The notes: generated by a model from the letters alone, not told the origin. A DNA stretch of 64,000 nucleotides from Elusimicrobiota bacterium (GCA_016205025.1 JACQJO010000064.1:20805-84804); one strand, 5' to 3'. Positions 27,001-27,736 are shown, counted from the stretch's first letter. Program-made: numbers and translations.

Positions 27001-27736
27001 TGCGAGAGGTTTTTATGAGAAAACGATTGGGCGTTTCACGGCGTGGTGGAGCTACGGCGTCAATCAGCGCCGGTACTGGACTGATGAAGATCTGTACGCC
27101 GCCAAGGTTGCCCGGGAGTACGCCGCCTTTGTCGATCTGGAGCCCTGGTATAAATTTAACTTCAAAGAAACGGCGGCCGGACTTAAAACGATTTCGTCAA
27201 AAGGAAAGCATCAGGTCAGAAAATGGGAAAGAAGGTTCTTTCTAACTGTTTATTACCGCGCAATGGGCGCCTTTGCGCGTTTGACTAAATGGATGACCAG
27301 CGGCAAGGAGCTGCCCACCACTCTTGTTCGCGTGCAAAACATTCCCGAGGATATTTTGCGTCAAGAGCCCGGAATTAAGATTTTAAAACAGCTTGACGAC
27401 AAAACGCAGATTGCTTTGTTTCCCCGTTACGAGCCGCTGACGCATTTGGCGCTTAAGTTGGCGCGAAGGGGAATTGGATTTGTTCAAATAGCTGGCAATG
27501 AGGGCGATGTCTTGGTAACCGCGACGGCGCCGCGGGGATGGAAATTCAGGTCGTTTCTCGAGCGGACAAACTTGATGTTTATGCCGTCCGTGGCAGAGCT
27601 CATTTTTACCAGCAATGACATTATTGATCCCGCCTTGAGCAGAATCGCGCTGAAAGTTCCCGTAAAATTTTTAAACCAGACGCTATTGGCGCTGGAGAAT
27701 TCGGGCGTCATAATTGAGCACGTTTACGATTTTTAA
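2..27736 (+). CDS. Giant multidomain ORF 1 (5' partial, at least 9,235 aa)
   Basis: One uninterrupted frame ends at TAA 27734-27736. It is open back to base 2: the codons before ATG 29 read RLLFANALP without a stop, and ATG 29 has no Shine-Dalgarno, so the real start is probably outside the window. Residue numbers here count from ATG 29. The frame chains at least fifteen domain types normally found as separate proteins, both membrane and soluble, listed as individual entries. Transmembrane or Pro-rich linkers separate them, and an RGPP motif follows membrane segments and precedes the next module at four places. Five palindromic repeats lie inside the frame without breaking it. Most catalytic motifs are intact (metzincin, HKD, DEDDh, PHP), which argues against random decay of a fused pseudogene. 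It could be one giant membrane protein, a processed polyprotein, or several proteins made from internal starts; the sequence alone cannot decide. Confidence 0.9.
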   Translation, partial: RLLFANALPMSSNAVLEATFPGYADGITGNELAKARASAIHQLSDAGATLPSGPATDYSNLFTILRTGLIISALSAASAVLLISQGNFNSWWPVVGSVAVIVIADNFLKRIYEKFAQLSASDIAAKEGATKQAVLGHVDSSKWKYNVVAEIFGQLLVFSVLGKFGPAIAVASAFGYSAVTRLIALAVVIRTQPKVSREIYEPKTQAPPKSPFNLKQYFQTLGQAVTVTLKTKVLRWDTVLEAYEMGIFGKAFYGVFLPFYLSHIFGFGHAGLAGFLLVRNFGSLAGNVLVDRLNARDYVERHPRAKIWMAVSIAFTRPLFLILFAIGAKTGLVGLASAAPLLPFLVGYMALSGFVEAFHWNVLNRVVYEKIPNGIFGSVKAVRDMFVMAVGAGGAFAAERWLMPQGLFFTSMAIGTIGLGLMVFEFAIPRLYGMIEASRAPRWIRKLADGIQDIANKVAGLVGLGVNAKEQKTIVTIRDILVAFWPYLVGMVVMQVGIEIFGVARNWMLKDQLGATAQVLSAVTLVRVAIGILISPLSGYLVDRFSGKLNRLMAVSFIASAIPVVSMIFLEKSLTTPLFVGLYALTSILMSPGNIAGGALIAHRVNKDGEVIKKVDFLTHNLLEIVGASGPVVAGYLVASLGNIVGFKIYPVALVIGGLTFLALGSRKEKRTGGDDQQKSAEGFFRSAFKGIAEVLSNPRLRWPVILSFPLTIVHSAFYGLIALVYVSNYFPANKELYGWIVGGYSLGGWLASLIGLMPWAKKISLTTWTRIGGASLLLFWSYSWVNPYLIVGAMTLYGLLSIPAEISLPARVKAEAPKEMQGRVQAGQGMLHGLALLVGLPVLAFLFDRLGNGAFPALAIILSAASLAMIVFSRLVEAPGTFGTVVRKALKRAKDTPSVWVPWVALPAGALLLLHLMGSAGGALAAVAPPAALNPTPNLAGTAAGKVVAGSGLLGSVGSLISWITSGDDMTAKILATILILVVTRFVTQQLRDRTRSALGQNQIWKYKTWNKRQDVIEMVGLLPWAAAAYLIAGRWGGTTAVGILSAALVLGLQKKISVFIDSLLITFDVPKKWISVGDWIQINGAPGRVLQTTRLYVDVLLDGGEGIVRRIPNSMIIDGSYDYKANEGEYDIGKPRLIRYYTKRLPSFAFRPGHPVEPLWVDMFEATPDVYKAMFYDQRSKPIKRVIEEGTKTKKKGYILLDYKHVFGPDGKVLEDLQEGVKALLETKAGQERLEVRIAPPKSSRTQQHNKIFIGGRKRNPTLLDRLLKFIGRKRYYRILGMGSYNPGPTSEEQHFENMAFTDDEETIDFYEENFDSLWAQSKTFKEILAMDPKNYRLDPSWIPPTREPTIEYNGGKLPIAAFSPNSGPGGIKDLKISGVKLARRSVKIITSSLFSKPFADALVGGELGAITVQGVLDARQHANQYAKDDFLARNEVEVYLYGGPNSDQDIHEKVHDKIVIIDDTIVITGSAADSENAFEHNFENARTIVDPQDVMAYVQRFDKMFAAAKKANDGVALGKRNQRGGSWRGSGGGFGNRRGDSKEEIKPGTRAPAPDKNKQPAKKVIARDNGAKQSNGKVKSKAPTAPVKRKLGRRVVKALAMVGVALVAGQALADDGATPDAVTLASFVAQYWPLGLLVLAAGVGLGWWWARRKVGTDTTFSKEKVVSVPTKPGPVMTPSASAPAVIERLGKGEKPLFKITASGAGYKMEIAKDQLGKIYNWALTLERGIGVQGLDSHYQIGELAVGFERVDDEIRLVVKRTEIRAPPDSPIGKALAESLAEPIIAAAKILKNESSDEKFVVSFDELFLKNTLGLPFGQGKVEFIRAYAGNVEIKLNHIFRVGSVGLPVALRYSLAQRPPQGYRPRIVDDPMGYFSTIWKDWTRGPAREDTKRAINRWRLEKKDAKAAVSEVKNPIVWVIANTVPNEYREAVERGMLAWNKAFEKIGFKNAIAVRQQPDEVAPRSKDSGGLISRFAPDFALPSWLGGPAFKAGDPGFDPEDIRNNVFHWFVDMNRVYAMGPSRADPLTGEIYNANVIFNARMIEAVERDWERINPGEETLDPVLRRDDGEEGAGRQLSSLFEGSKKPRHYCNYAERLTQQARFAYAVLEARGDFSPEKKKQFILDFITDVTMHEIGHTSGLRHNFAGSTWRTLREINEADDGLKAAAVMDYTPVNVAAPGEKQGPYWQTQIGPYDYWIIERGYKEFPPEKEQEELAKIEARAQNDRALRYAPDEDLDTGNPRAQLWDLGEALEFAQNRALVVRELWNKLQELKLAPGQPYSHLTKRFATGLFEYQRAVEVALANIGGIEISRLPAGGKGLPAEPVSAEKQREVLIFLDEFVFSDKPFTFPPEFLSKLVLDHRGTVEEPYAGAGLLDVDGQIFGLRQKVLNYVFDAETHQRLVSSRSLAKGAKTLSLNEFFGRLTKSIWQEVFQAKRGGVKAVSPLRRELQRAYLLRLIQLALSTDAAKGEASSAARSNLIDLAVALGRVAKTRWDEETAGHLGQVTQDIVGVIESGRSFEEESGGGEGGMVIRLGRARSLLNQALSDFRNTGAARASFEGLPTEPGDGASRRYRGFLTTELAMSAALAGLLATAGAATNPAWRYPWAAFAAALGTSGLIAAAVALGALAVYLGIFLLKERGKSGNQTSYGMLDLFGVVISIGLTVVVSGYLGLGLISSPASFIGISLIAQGIALSLLLAGLVTPLKRSGVVRTLPSLLTGIQGILLMSTAYPLVVSAVEPGFSWPLLAAGYAALVNTFGMGRLGIKKNAADEGQKEEYTDANGMRTFAAAALTSVGIWAMVIGQPAVAAFAGAFAFLILVASKAFEMRHPFTRAAAALSVYLGVTSALGGSLVLGGALALAGLGLGFLTFWAPGAPKFLRAVTPVLQAPLLALLFLSGHPLLGTILLVNTAGMARYALYPQDFRNPSYDTNSENTAAARFGSMLIPLAGWTAFIFPWHVSLILGLISFGSLAYAGAFSFNNFLKVWGRGFVDHAKEPIAKAWKTTTAWFTRLANKSDSSEDWISFLGTVPFVLMAMPGVVGSFILSLAGVIFWGVSRGLQDALESVSPQGRMTAALKAFNDSWTFAAGKTLDAVEPVASRPSEFIAKGVVTLPLAFGFLVLGQIVLMVSWATAVAFGLIRGLLQGLAVLVRGPPASVIASGAAGATKQSHEKVVASDEIASSPMAPRNDKKNFNLFRWTGLLVGIGIAGTPVYLAWALGVTNFFLLSSFAVTSLALAIQLFTLLSSKKDSRILRSLPGWSLGVLGIDLFLLHLPLLSVKFTVGAAAIFGAGVLALANRFALTRIAKPSRKEKDADGLDNEENEFKDPSGLAAYIGTLLTSLTAVLAVASRPETVVLSGLFAVMFLGGGHLSRAYGSRRAFFKAAIIGLGFVGIALATVGHSLVLGGALVTSAIGLGFLLVPVENIQTRKLAPALQLPLLAAVFPGGSWWLVAPLVLVTAINTGGLLHFVLRPQKFKGEERIGLRWGYFLTPLAVLAAAWYPLHIPLILVGVGSLVLAFSKAFDIDIAFFQALLKGFREAFWEPYDPAMEKVSEWFFKSANKWDIRTLPGQIVGLGTLAIWMLATGAIGMVLALLSCVVWGAIEGLRVAVSQTWPKSRSDRFFQTLSQDTKKIFSWSLDTLPKPFFDAYMALAARPKLFIAVVLAQEAFLAFVTGLAGPWWFWVIRGILLVPFPLLVAQSAQLLSFAASAVVSLIHGVIVAFSGAGRGPGTLAVLLGAGVTLLAILWTGSSDIAEAMQKVGTDTTFQKVVSVPTFSIVPWVGGGVIALLAGAAVIFGYRYFFGRPKYERNILRGIRPVKARTLDETGENELFSRIAANPHRLVIFNFDALFDLKTRQVPLAVIDRLISLRQQGLTIFVTSGRSFDTRKGSGPEASTIEELLIDPLKRRLSQSNQDAASILKDLYAASDYGSQLVGFDHGEAFEIARERFDDREQLKIEEALKGFFKAAKSDRVQINQIDQAGHILITVTPEIPGANVKEELNQAFGLYQTFAQVHGVDAPYALGPNSFSITKTHKGLAVKKLLQRLVEERKAGFEPDEILTVGAEYSIAPVGSDLAVASMLKGSEHLDVGDEEGKLIPEDVRLVSVKGVDGTLRVLETLENGFRQKKAREEEEAARHPLLSGKAIGAVILAVLGATALLAFATPAHWLANFSFIKLTIPVVAAGILFSAGRNGLQKYVLNREHGRLQILTFLLYAHLAMVPLAFLLWRWFSPRFSLDFVWWSPAVGILYALGGYFLSHAVKENLNKTIAYYSSITPAVVIILALFFISGEWDLLKFSTSGAWQRWLGLAFSALGLGLLSSRPSRLAWNHKAWTGWMIPAVLLFGAGTFILKCFVHAWPDLALELLLINQVSGLAATALLILWERWKNKKEIPFRVTQSQLSWSSLQGTAAVLSFGLFNIGLAMMPATLFVPIHVVGALIGTILIGRFLLGERFTRKERWGIAIGTLAASILSLPPVSVLLKAIGWLKGVSAAGFGVQSAGKPLTVLGAAVLGAGSKKLKKAIKAKAKGKYVSRATVLKQILSRPLSAREAAALTRKAVKVKSGKEAPATRGPPPADHDLTKNTFVLYDLEVTEFSPSAGRILEMAAIRFRLVKDKKTGLYRAVFDKKKDVFDQLVNPGRRVGRKIIPYHISEASTRIHGISDFAVRNKPTIDQVMPRFLKFLNKVPGSIVVGQNIGFDVRYVNANLYHADGQIPNLQVLDTLKFSRTTARDGVIKRPSNHQLTTLIEEFKLKMEQAHRALGDSLMTIYVFVYLINHLDQYYRKFHKRGINSRDLFNYARHYPLIRFIRLAKPDNRVDVHTHSFFSDGNVPPETVVRAFHEEGVEIYSLTDHDTLDGYERALMEAARLNIKPPIPGVEVTATDPRSGEEMHFVALAFDSRNPQMLDLLQKNNLERIRRIKAIIEKLNKELERLSRVVNKPLVQLSYEEIVKELFKKRRGNKGSFVLPHVARPLAIALNKKGYTMSDLERTIVIKKKIQANDTGEQVGLPQKGAKKKKYKARLHENDMYDIFLTEGRPAHEPFRGASVKDVIKTVRQAGGLIIWAHPGEWNPTKSLRIAEFVGYGLLGLEVYRSRYGRSIIAEYKREAEKYGLLLTGGSDFHGHGTRFQEVDHLPIPVPRKYIEHLKAWLRSPPAPDFKLSPAKRKKAKSPLGKLSIVAEASAQEKVLVDEYAASWNRVQYLRSRRLELRKKIAVLEEKFRVYSKQFPDVTEIQAPRNRMVLKLTMEETLTIPLKSKAPAWYEQFRKTLVRLGLYTKREKQREGKRKKRWLRYEYAHLHAGVLNHALNNGLLLEEEIKAIDPKLEDGQKGPGFVTHYFDARIRLRPLAQVQEDQEADQREAQEGVSQEAVQEPEPDEDEEVSDDEIAQILSAQSATQSFEREDGSKMADELYGLKIDLKRLQSGTDEASKKESLNAAEVEWEAKKKELIALFQRTGTIRRFGTKYYADVIYREKARAITIEESQKQWKNMTPKERTKLGMPRYEKLEETIFSSFPRLLKWATLIKNDQNGALAKALRAKLFAPGIMKALSKFVKPGEPRLKLRFMRWTSNAHVEIISLLVLFGGLPAYLSLAEPVKILVFAGLVAGLTASLAVLAYRAVGARRSQPAAPPETPAENLQQSWTEFYVHILDMAMPYSFDRVLKEHGAVMTAIDGVNVLKPKVPSPNFEALSEALKASGRVVNIWTDQEWQALQRGARPPPEGKDTPGSRQNTGFRTTGKESVRGKRFLIIGGYAGKEFVLRDLKAAGVKIVLADYENSPWRDQVDEFIELPALGDSGNYNKQIEAVWRYIQDHPIDGQIWTFLDTQVVLQAYLRHRQGAITTEELELLLASKDKGKTREITLQRGLPAPRFTVIKPTENKWLHRWRLWRAGWKVGFPAVLKVPSAAAGRGYRFVWSSAELAAKRQEILDEIKESDPTTQRKYYSEFLRGDGPFLLERYFLEKEEHRALGIDELDADAFKQGGRVKQVFIADNRTLDKNNPKDFSDSYPSGLPQEVLREVKEYVERVLGGFPDGHYHVELKVTDQGIILLEINARMAGEYMSELAKNAWAVSFPVLNAKIAMGIPIDGDLPPVDEFGLPVAQRVSMDYIWLSPIAGRITKLEGLEQAAGIEGVQVIQKKKVSDEIGQPGSGYDYPVQFLIFAKNYAEAEAKLQEIRRLVTVEIGGVKIDPVIVRESPGANRLHEETEPGVLPSIPLHKSLFREIFFSRGLLIFLGAAFLFGGFDAGTKFLVTNLWDIEVVRHVQTKLATFFIVALLPLLFLARAGKTWVFNKYLEERPFVPILNTALDFVMGSIFGASLSVAVELLTWGRGHVIDWFNIGTKGQPGWDLNFADLVISVGLAAVIHLLVNSLRRIPESFKDRIKSFVKDLSSMVAVLGASVGVALASGYLNNKAVSLQDGLFGLATSAIGLFLAQGALWLIRTPFARNAPIDVGRKLADQKEPARTFDSPANFWKSRLLFFGGAAALAFILDWGTKILAAYLGWPEIFPHVRSEEFVRLAKIEVVLLPFVFFGLSALKTKALRGSFNEHPYLRKLDLLIDASLGAILGAGLGNILEILTWGHGAGTNWIVLPNLSSTWEDFVNLADLTYVAAFSAATHLFGLGFSQADDTGRKLKLWVALMFDSAALLLGFYIGEFWGVALSLASIVLAHGIFRKLRTSGAARQGNDLPRVLLLASGSLLLQGLWQWFGAAAPEFQVADVSGPALFLLASLAGGTILSLVPFFKDLPELFARITRGPPPVTAPDLPDNQPQTPTIKIQPDFGAKNGTPIENLTTNKLTLSVSPRLRENFLKAADRILDGGKADPIRGERLSHWELYALGLYRTLGASENEIAGKVRARMDSFLAFGRSRGLSEVPKDFVFPPLPALHGALSSQSFAQKYNLASYRDITERLGIRPGFDLNTVSYKTSLSDAFRLAAEIGDGPRTSEVFLHMIKLGEFEGAAKSAYQQGRDDLLIHAGFLALAQYVDRGYYQNDPWDAIEVFKRVQGDLKPQAEEVLYDLSQWLGSPGFIRVVAATKDFEKIEDWKKREEAAWTALAPYALRALRSTGRLTREHRIDSSKVDFITVVENPKYDQALRELLRRTLGLKMSFGFGPDDYLRSLAAIGAKQAIAEYARRQKEIGRFYLSDEMFDALVLTGDKRLLVEIADFILESRRNEGMFSYLSHLKAARLYSAAGDLEGIGRVQEALKKDGMTLSEDAQTRLDSYIQRAKSGLPEDAEGSLGQRRPDPTFGVWAELEMRRRELSEQPKVTEERREQLIRQGNQLLGKGRAWDAYLLFLQALNPEGLIAAGDAMLDQNDGLNSVRPYIYAALIENQTRDGRQLPGASQSFEQAKQKAVKLRGYFRELAQELSSRGKKAAKRISRKQWQKIAYKSPDTLRDDLLAWWQGVHSGEVTFLDLAAGWIYQVSSGGDEIYGPFSPPDELRIAGNFTPEQIEELRQITGAGPKIPDDFGAKDGTPIFNLDTIDDEISRLADPEKRRSPDLGMTYVYPTRIINPYGHGASRYTRNGKQYMGNISGSKGRIYVFAPASEYQYGTNRLGREAEHSVYSSNYFELQIRGRDPKHAELLHQSLVNMAREAQTGELKFSLAFPRVWNFVERLIPGEQAKAINCELGITEAWKRAKIIARTTMWPKNGFVSVLEKLQKENPDSVRLVYYRVVAHAKQSYGKKHNFSGLVYPFRWIKSWKYRHSALEKMADVIVEVPEGTMRAVPRLNKKTADPNAFQKPTLAKIEGRLRINGILKDAMGPGEAARWTFEFIDSKTGRRIADFETHHEKPMHLIVASEDLADFAHIHPKLNKEKGFSAGESPLPPDPRTSPVGSPRVLAGPLSTTGFMGDSPALNPYNKDGVFEIAVNEKNSDPDNQDAARAILRSGRYFLFAEIKPKGQDVRTVLLTVEAQGKPSLKPVVPDDPDAKVIKKYFSKDGALGQRGDHYQVELNLEEMPGMTHFNVNIAQLVEQNGGRVEYAGVGDLENWLGMPGHAILIGQDGRVVADKVFKHLHAGAHHDGGGHDHHQGEMKSGPNLTFMLHEDVPPGIYKLWIQVKRRGQILTFPFVVDLRKKAPGLGKKEAGALALVLLSLSLQGLWQWFSAGSSEIKIAEITGPALFLFMSLAGGTILSLVPFAKSLPEAFQRIYRGPPQAQGVIVNDVTQLNPIRVEEVIRPTTIEEIQEAVRRHRKVSVGGGRFSMGGQTATEGAIQIDMRGFNKILEINPERNIVRVQAGARWRDIQKAIDPLNKSLKIMQSYSNFTVGGSLSVNSHGRYMGLGPLIFSVKSIKVVLADGNVVTASPTQNHVIFYSVIGGYGGLGVIAEATLELADNKAIERKYAVMPIGDYNEYFAAELRNAPGAVFHNGDFSTPYDKVRATTWFETDKPVTVKDRLVPEGKNYWFNRIMIYLITERPWGRYYRRLIDWIAYLRGRVVWRNYEASYDVAELEPKSRKKSTFVLQEYFIPVENFDEFAPKMAEILTRYHVKALNVSIRHAKADPGSLMAWARKETFAFVLYYKQGTQDYQKGEVAVWTRELIQAAIDAGGAHYLPYQIVATDEQFRSAYPRAREFFELKGALDPTGKFRNKLWDAYYPFYEIASSPEAPRNDRERRGALNDKGGVDPLSAFKTVFGDTKLRDAFYLFLQNIYRLYPENKFHHLIVQAVKEGGTDEDIYKRVQERLTKIKPFLAQLWYALPSLWKQKKEIARETAGLLGPQANPINGYVEIGTEGRYVKALGKLLKIKGPTYIIPIYPVSKLEAIFERGQIRQIATRIDNDYDPITPEQIPDASVDLITVYIGLHHSPHQKLDAFVKSLHRILRPGGKLVIRDHDVDSAGMSAMVHLAHDVFNAGLMMPWDSDRKHWSNRREIRLFTSNAKLKTYLEARGFQGSGERVFQDHDPTRNALMEFTKVAPEEENPKHKRAAERTFLTLPEWYIVYNFRDFAKFSQENLPTSFPFFSYIAQLWRYYFQVIKETWRRYPFNGEMHVMDLFIGISFTVENLARGFYEKTIGRFTAWWSYGVNQRRYWTDEDLYAAKVAREYAAFVDLEPWYKFNFKETAAGLKTISSKGKHQVRKWERRFFLTVYYRAMGAFARLTKWMTSGKELPTTLVRVQNIPEDILRQEPGIKILKQLDDKTQIALFPRYEPLTHLALKLARRGIGFVQIAGNEGDVLVTATAPRGWKFRSFLERTNLMFMPSVAELIFTSNDIIDPALSRIALKVPVKFLNQTLLALENSGVIIEHVYDF
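29..2660 (+). other. Domain of ORF 1: MFS-like transporter halves
   Basis: Residues about 50-875 contain many hydrophobic helices in two blocks, about 50-430 and 460-870, each resembling a Major Facilitator-type carrier. Visible features are short basic loops after helices, GYLVDRFSGK-like loop 2-3 motifs (around 1615-1650) and a second RVQAGQGM-type loop near 2475. The best guess is an MFS pair or one enlarged MFS protein. The substrate is not recognisable. The N-terminal part may be incomplete because the frame continues to the left of the window. Confidence 0.55.
2912..3400 (+). other. Domain of ORF 1: MscS-like mechanosensitive channel core
   Basis: Helices are followed by an amphipathic segment with LGLQKKISVFIDSL and then the small beta domain with VGDWIQINGAPGRV (GDW at residues 1070-1072) and RRIPNSMIIDG. 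This order, pore helix then a beta domain with a GDxI motif and an IPNS motif, is typical of MscS. A GGGAG-like Shine-Dalgarno (cgggag, 2901-2906) stands 5 nt before ATG 2912, so this module could in principle have its own internal translation start. Confidence 0.65.
3700..4530 (+). other. Domain of ORF 1: phospholipase D-like (single HKD motif)
   Basis: An HxKxxxxD motif, HDKIVIID, has H1449, K1451 and D1456 (codons 4373-4396). GSAADSENAF and the later N-E pair follow at the position expected for PLD-superfamily proteins. Only one complete HKD is visible. The earlier HNKIF at about 3752 lacks the Asp, so activity would require dimerisation or this half alone. Substrates in the family are phosphodiesters (lipid or nucleic acid); nothing here chooses between them. 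A basic, Gly-rich linker follows. Confidence 0.65.
4969..5020. repeat. Family-1 palindrome, in frame in giant ORF 1
   Basis: Perfect inverted repeat with 24-nt arms (left arm begins agtagggacagacactact) and a 4-nt loop. Translated in ORF 1 as VGTDTTFSKEKVVSVPT, directly after a membrane helix. Confidence 0.95.
5095..7090 (+). other. Domain of ORF 1: metzincin-type zinc protease (DUF4953/DUF5117-like)
   Basis: HEIGHTSGLRH at 6404-6436 fits HExxHxxGxxH: zinc ligands H2126, H2130 and H2136 with catalytic E2127. A Met-turn VMDYTP follows with M2162 (6512). Upstream VDMNRVYAMGPSRADPLTGEI and AxVIFNARM strings match the large bacterial zinc-dependent metalloprotease family that carries DUF5117/DUF4953. 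All catalytic residues are present, so an active protease is plausible. Its position inside the giant chain makes it a candidate for self-processing, which is inference only. Confidence 0.75.
7740..11220 (+). other. Domain of ORF 1: tandemly duplicated polytopic membrane block
   Basis: Two consecutive membrane regions, about 7780-9460 and 9600-11200, share the same order of landmarks. Both carry GHSLVLGGAL or a close variant, then L(Y/R)PQ(D/K)F, then a loop with TRLANKSD or FKSANKWD, then (V/L)A(S/A)RP before the last helices. This is an internal duplication of about 550 residues. The function is not recognised. A family-2 palindrome (9476-9574) sits between the copies. Confidence 0.6.
9476..9574. 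repeat. Family-2 palindrome, in frame in giant ORF 1
   Basis: Arms gtcattgcgag and ctcgcaatgac with inner gaagcaatctc / gagattgcttc. Translated VIASG...TKQSHEK...DEIASSPMAPRND between the two duplicated membrane blocks. Confidence 0.93.
11277..11330. repeat. Family-1 palindrome, in frame in giant ORF 1
   Basis: 54-nt inverted repeat with the same core as 4969-5020 and a one-base imperfection near the centre. Translated as KVGTDTTFQKVVSVPTF between the duplicated membrane block and the HAD-like domain. Confidence 0.95.
11420..12370 (+). other. Domain of ORF 1: HAD-superfamily-like domain with degenerate motif I
   Basis: The fold order resembles Cof/sucrose-phosphatase-type HAD phosphatases: motif I-like VIFNFDALF at residues 3835-3843, motif II IFVTSGR, Lys-bearing ITKTHKG, and a motif IV-like VGAEYSIAPVGSD. 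In motif I the nucleophilic first Asp of DxD is Asn3838; only the second, Asp3840, remains. The GDxxND motif is also weak. The domain may be a pseudoenzyme used as a scaffold or sensor. Confidence 0.5.
12420..13440 (+). other. Domain of ORF 1: EamA/DMT-type transporter
   Basis: About ten hydrophobic helices in two five-helix halves end with LLGERFTRKERWGIAIGTLAA, the typical EamA ending (LGE, then a short loop, then a final helix). This fits the drug/metabolite transporter superfamily. The substrate is unknown. It is followed by a Lys/Ala-rich linker and an RGPPP motif. Confidence 0.65.
13736..14360 (+). other. Domain of ORF 1: DnaQ-like DEDDh 3'-5' exonuclease
   Basis: All DEDDh motifs are visible: ExoI YDLEVTEF (D4580, E4582), ExoII NIGFDVRY (D4690), and ExoIII HRALGD (H4749, D4754). 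The family removes nucleotides from DNA or RNA 3' ends. It starts 24 nt after the RGPPP motif at 13712 and is followed directly by a PHP domain, an order reminiscent of proofreading modules of replicative polymerases, but no polymerase domain is present. Confidence 0.8.
14440..15460 (+). other. Domain of ORF 1: PHP phosphoesterase
   Basis: The metal-site motifs of PHP are in order: VDVHTHSFFSDG (H4811, H4813), LTDHDTLDGY (D4842, H4843), PGVEVTA, IIWAHPG and GSDFHG (D5110, H5112). It resembles stand-alone PHP phosphoesterases (RNase AM/TrpH-like) more than the PHP of DnaE. A Lys-rich insertion lies between 14880 and 15080. Paired with the DEDDh domain it could form a nucleolytic unit; this is inference. 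Confidence 0.78.
15520..16860 (+). other. Domain of ORF 1: coiled-coil/acidic region and membrane pair
   Basis: Charged, heptad-like helices (around 15570-15670 and 16240-16350) surround a strongly acidic stretch with PEPDEDEEVSDDE at about 16110-16155. The region ends in two hydrophobic segments at 16715-16850. No known family is recognised. It separates the nuclease modules from the ATP-grasp module. Confidence 0.45.
17215..18600 (+). other. Domain of ORF 1: ATP-grasp ligase-like
   Basis: A Rossmann-like start, KRFLIIGGYAGKE, is followed by LLASKDKGKTRE, KVGFPAVLKVPSAAAGRGY (ATP-grasp subdomain), FLLERYF and the metal-binding end HVELKVTDQGIILLEINARMAG. This is the motif order of carbamoyl-phosphate synthase/biotin carboxylase-like ATP-grasp enzymes, which activate a carboxylate and join it to an amine or thiol. 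The substrate cannot be told. Confidence 0.75.
18650..19860 (+). other. Domain of ORF 1: two signal-peptidase-II (LspA)-like membrane domains
   Basis: Two copies of about 200 residues show the LspA signature order. Copy 1 has FDAGTK (D6232), GHVIDW (D6323) and LNFADLVISVG (D6341). Copy 2 has LDWGTK (D6479), GTNW and NLADLTYV (D6593). In LspA the catalytic Asp pair lies in the VxDF and NxAD motifs. Copy 1 keeps both; copy 2 has Asn in the first. The GNxxDR box is degenerate in both. LspA normally removes lipoprotein signal peptides in the inner membrane. The assignment rests on motif reading only. Confidence 0.5.
20050..20275 (+). other. Membrane linker copy 1 ending in RGPPP
   Basis: A hydrophobic pair contains LLLQGLWQWFG, GPALFL, then SLAGGTILSLVPF and F.RITRGPPP (Arg codon 20252-20254). 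Nearly the same linker recurs at 24230-24465. Each copy is followed by a soluble module, so the unit behaves as a reusable spacer between domains. Confidence 0.65.
20370..22370 (+). other. Domain of ORF 1: alpha-helical repeat region
   Basis: About 660 residues are rich in Leu, Ala and charged residues with TPR/HEAT-like spacing, for example the AAKSAYQQGRDDLLIHAGFL and AARLYSAAGDLEGIGRVQEA segments. No catalytic motif is seen. It is bracketed by two copies of a DFGAK(N/D)GTPI.NL motif, at about 20326 and 22393. It is probably a protein-interaction scaffold. Confidence 0.45.
22390..23190 (+). other. Domain of ORF 1: unrecognised domain
   Basis: It begins with DFGAKDGTPIFNL and contains INPYGHGASRYTRNG, an AINCELGITEAW segment and a C-terminal basic part. 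The His-near-N-terminus and N-C layout faintly recalls periplasmic DUF4105-like hydrolases, but the match is too weak to name. Function unknown. Confidence 0.35.
23200..24230 (+). other. Domain of ORF 1: YtkA/FixH-like beta domain with His-rich metal site
   Basis: HHEKPMHLIVASEDLADFAHIHP (23356-23425) is the hallmark of a secreted beta-sandwich family found near copper and heavy-metal genes. GRYFLFAEIKPKGQ and a second half ending GIYKLWIQVKRRG follow. A His cluster, HLHAGAHHDGGGHDHHQ, lies at about 24037-24090. A complete family-3 palindrome (23444-23568) is inserted in the loop between HIHPKL and the DGVFEI strand. Metal binding is likely; location is probably extracytoplasmic. Confidence 0.6.
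23444..23568. repeat. Family-3 palindrome, in frame in giant ORF 1
   Basis: 125-nt compound palindrome with 24-nt outer arms (gggtttagcgcaggggagtc and its complement) and internal hairpins ccccgcg-tgct-cgcgggg and gaacc-ggttc. Translated in frame as a Pro/Ser/Gly-rich loop inside the YtkA-like domain. Confidence 0.95.
24230..24465 (+). other. Membrane linker copy 2 ending in RGPPQ
   Basis: This is the second copy of the linker at 20050-20275: LSLQGLWQWFS, GPALFLF, SLAGGTILSLVPF and QRIYRGPP (Arg codon 24446-24448). It connects the His-rich domain to the FAD oxidoreductase module. Confidence 0.65.
24465..25790 (+). other. Domain of ORF 1: FAD-linked oxidoreductase (FAD_binding_4 type)
   Basis: RPTTIEEIQEAVRRH, then the FAD loop VSVGGGRFSMGGQT, VQAGARWRDI, TVGGSLSVNSHGR and YGGLGVIAEATLEL match the PCMH/vanillyl-alcohol-oxidase FAD fold. 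The end ALDPTGKFRNKLWDAY is typical of aldonolactone-oxidase-like enzymes. The His that would bind FAD covalently in GGGH(S) is Arg here, so FAD would be noncovalent. A family-2 half palindrome follows immediately after the last residues of the domain. Confidence 0.78.
25790..25864. repeat. Family-2 half copy, in frame in giant ORF 1
   Basis: Only the right half (gagattgcttcg to ctcgcaatgaca) plus a degenerate second ctcaatgaca unit. Translated EIASSPEAPRND and ALND, between the FAD domain and the region leading to the methyltransferase. Confidence 0.85.
26100..26740 (+). other. Domain of ORF 1: class I SAM methyltransferase
   Basis: A degenerate glycine motif, VEIGTEGRYVKAL, is followed by ASVDLITVYIGLHHSPH and LHRILRPGGKLVIRDHD, the characteristic motif order of Methyltransf_11. 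The substrate is unknown. It follows the FAD module and may act with it on one small molecule or lipid; that is inference. Confidence 0.65.
26755..27733 (+). other. Domain of ORF 1: unrecognised C-terminal domain
   Basis: It starts ERTFLTLPEWYIVYNF and is aromatic and basic (RYYFQVIKETWRRYPFNGE). It ends in an alpha/beta part with FLERTNLMFMPSVAELIFTS and the terminal EHVYDF. I do not recognise the family. The ERTFLTLPEW opening is a distinctive search string. Confidence 0.4.
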
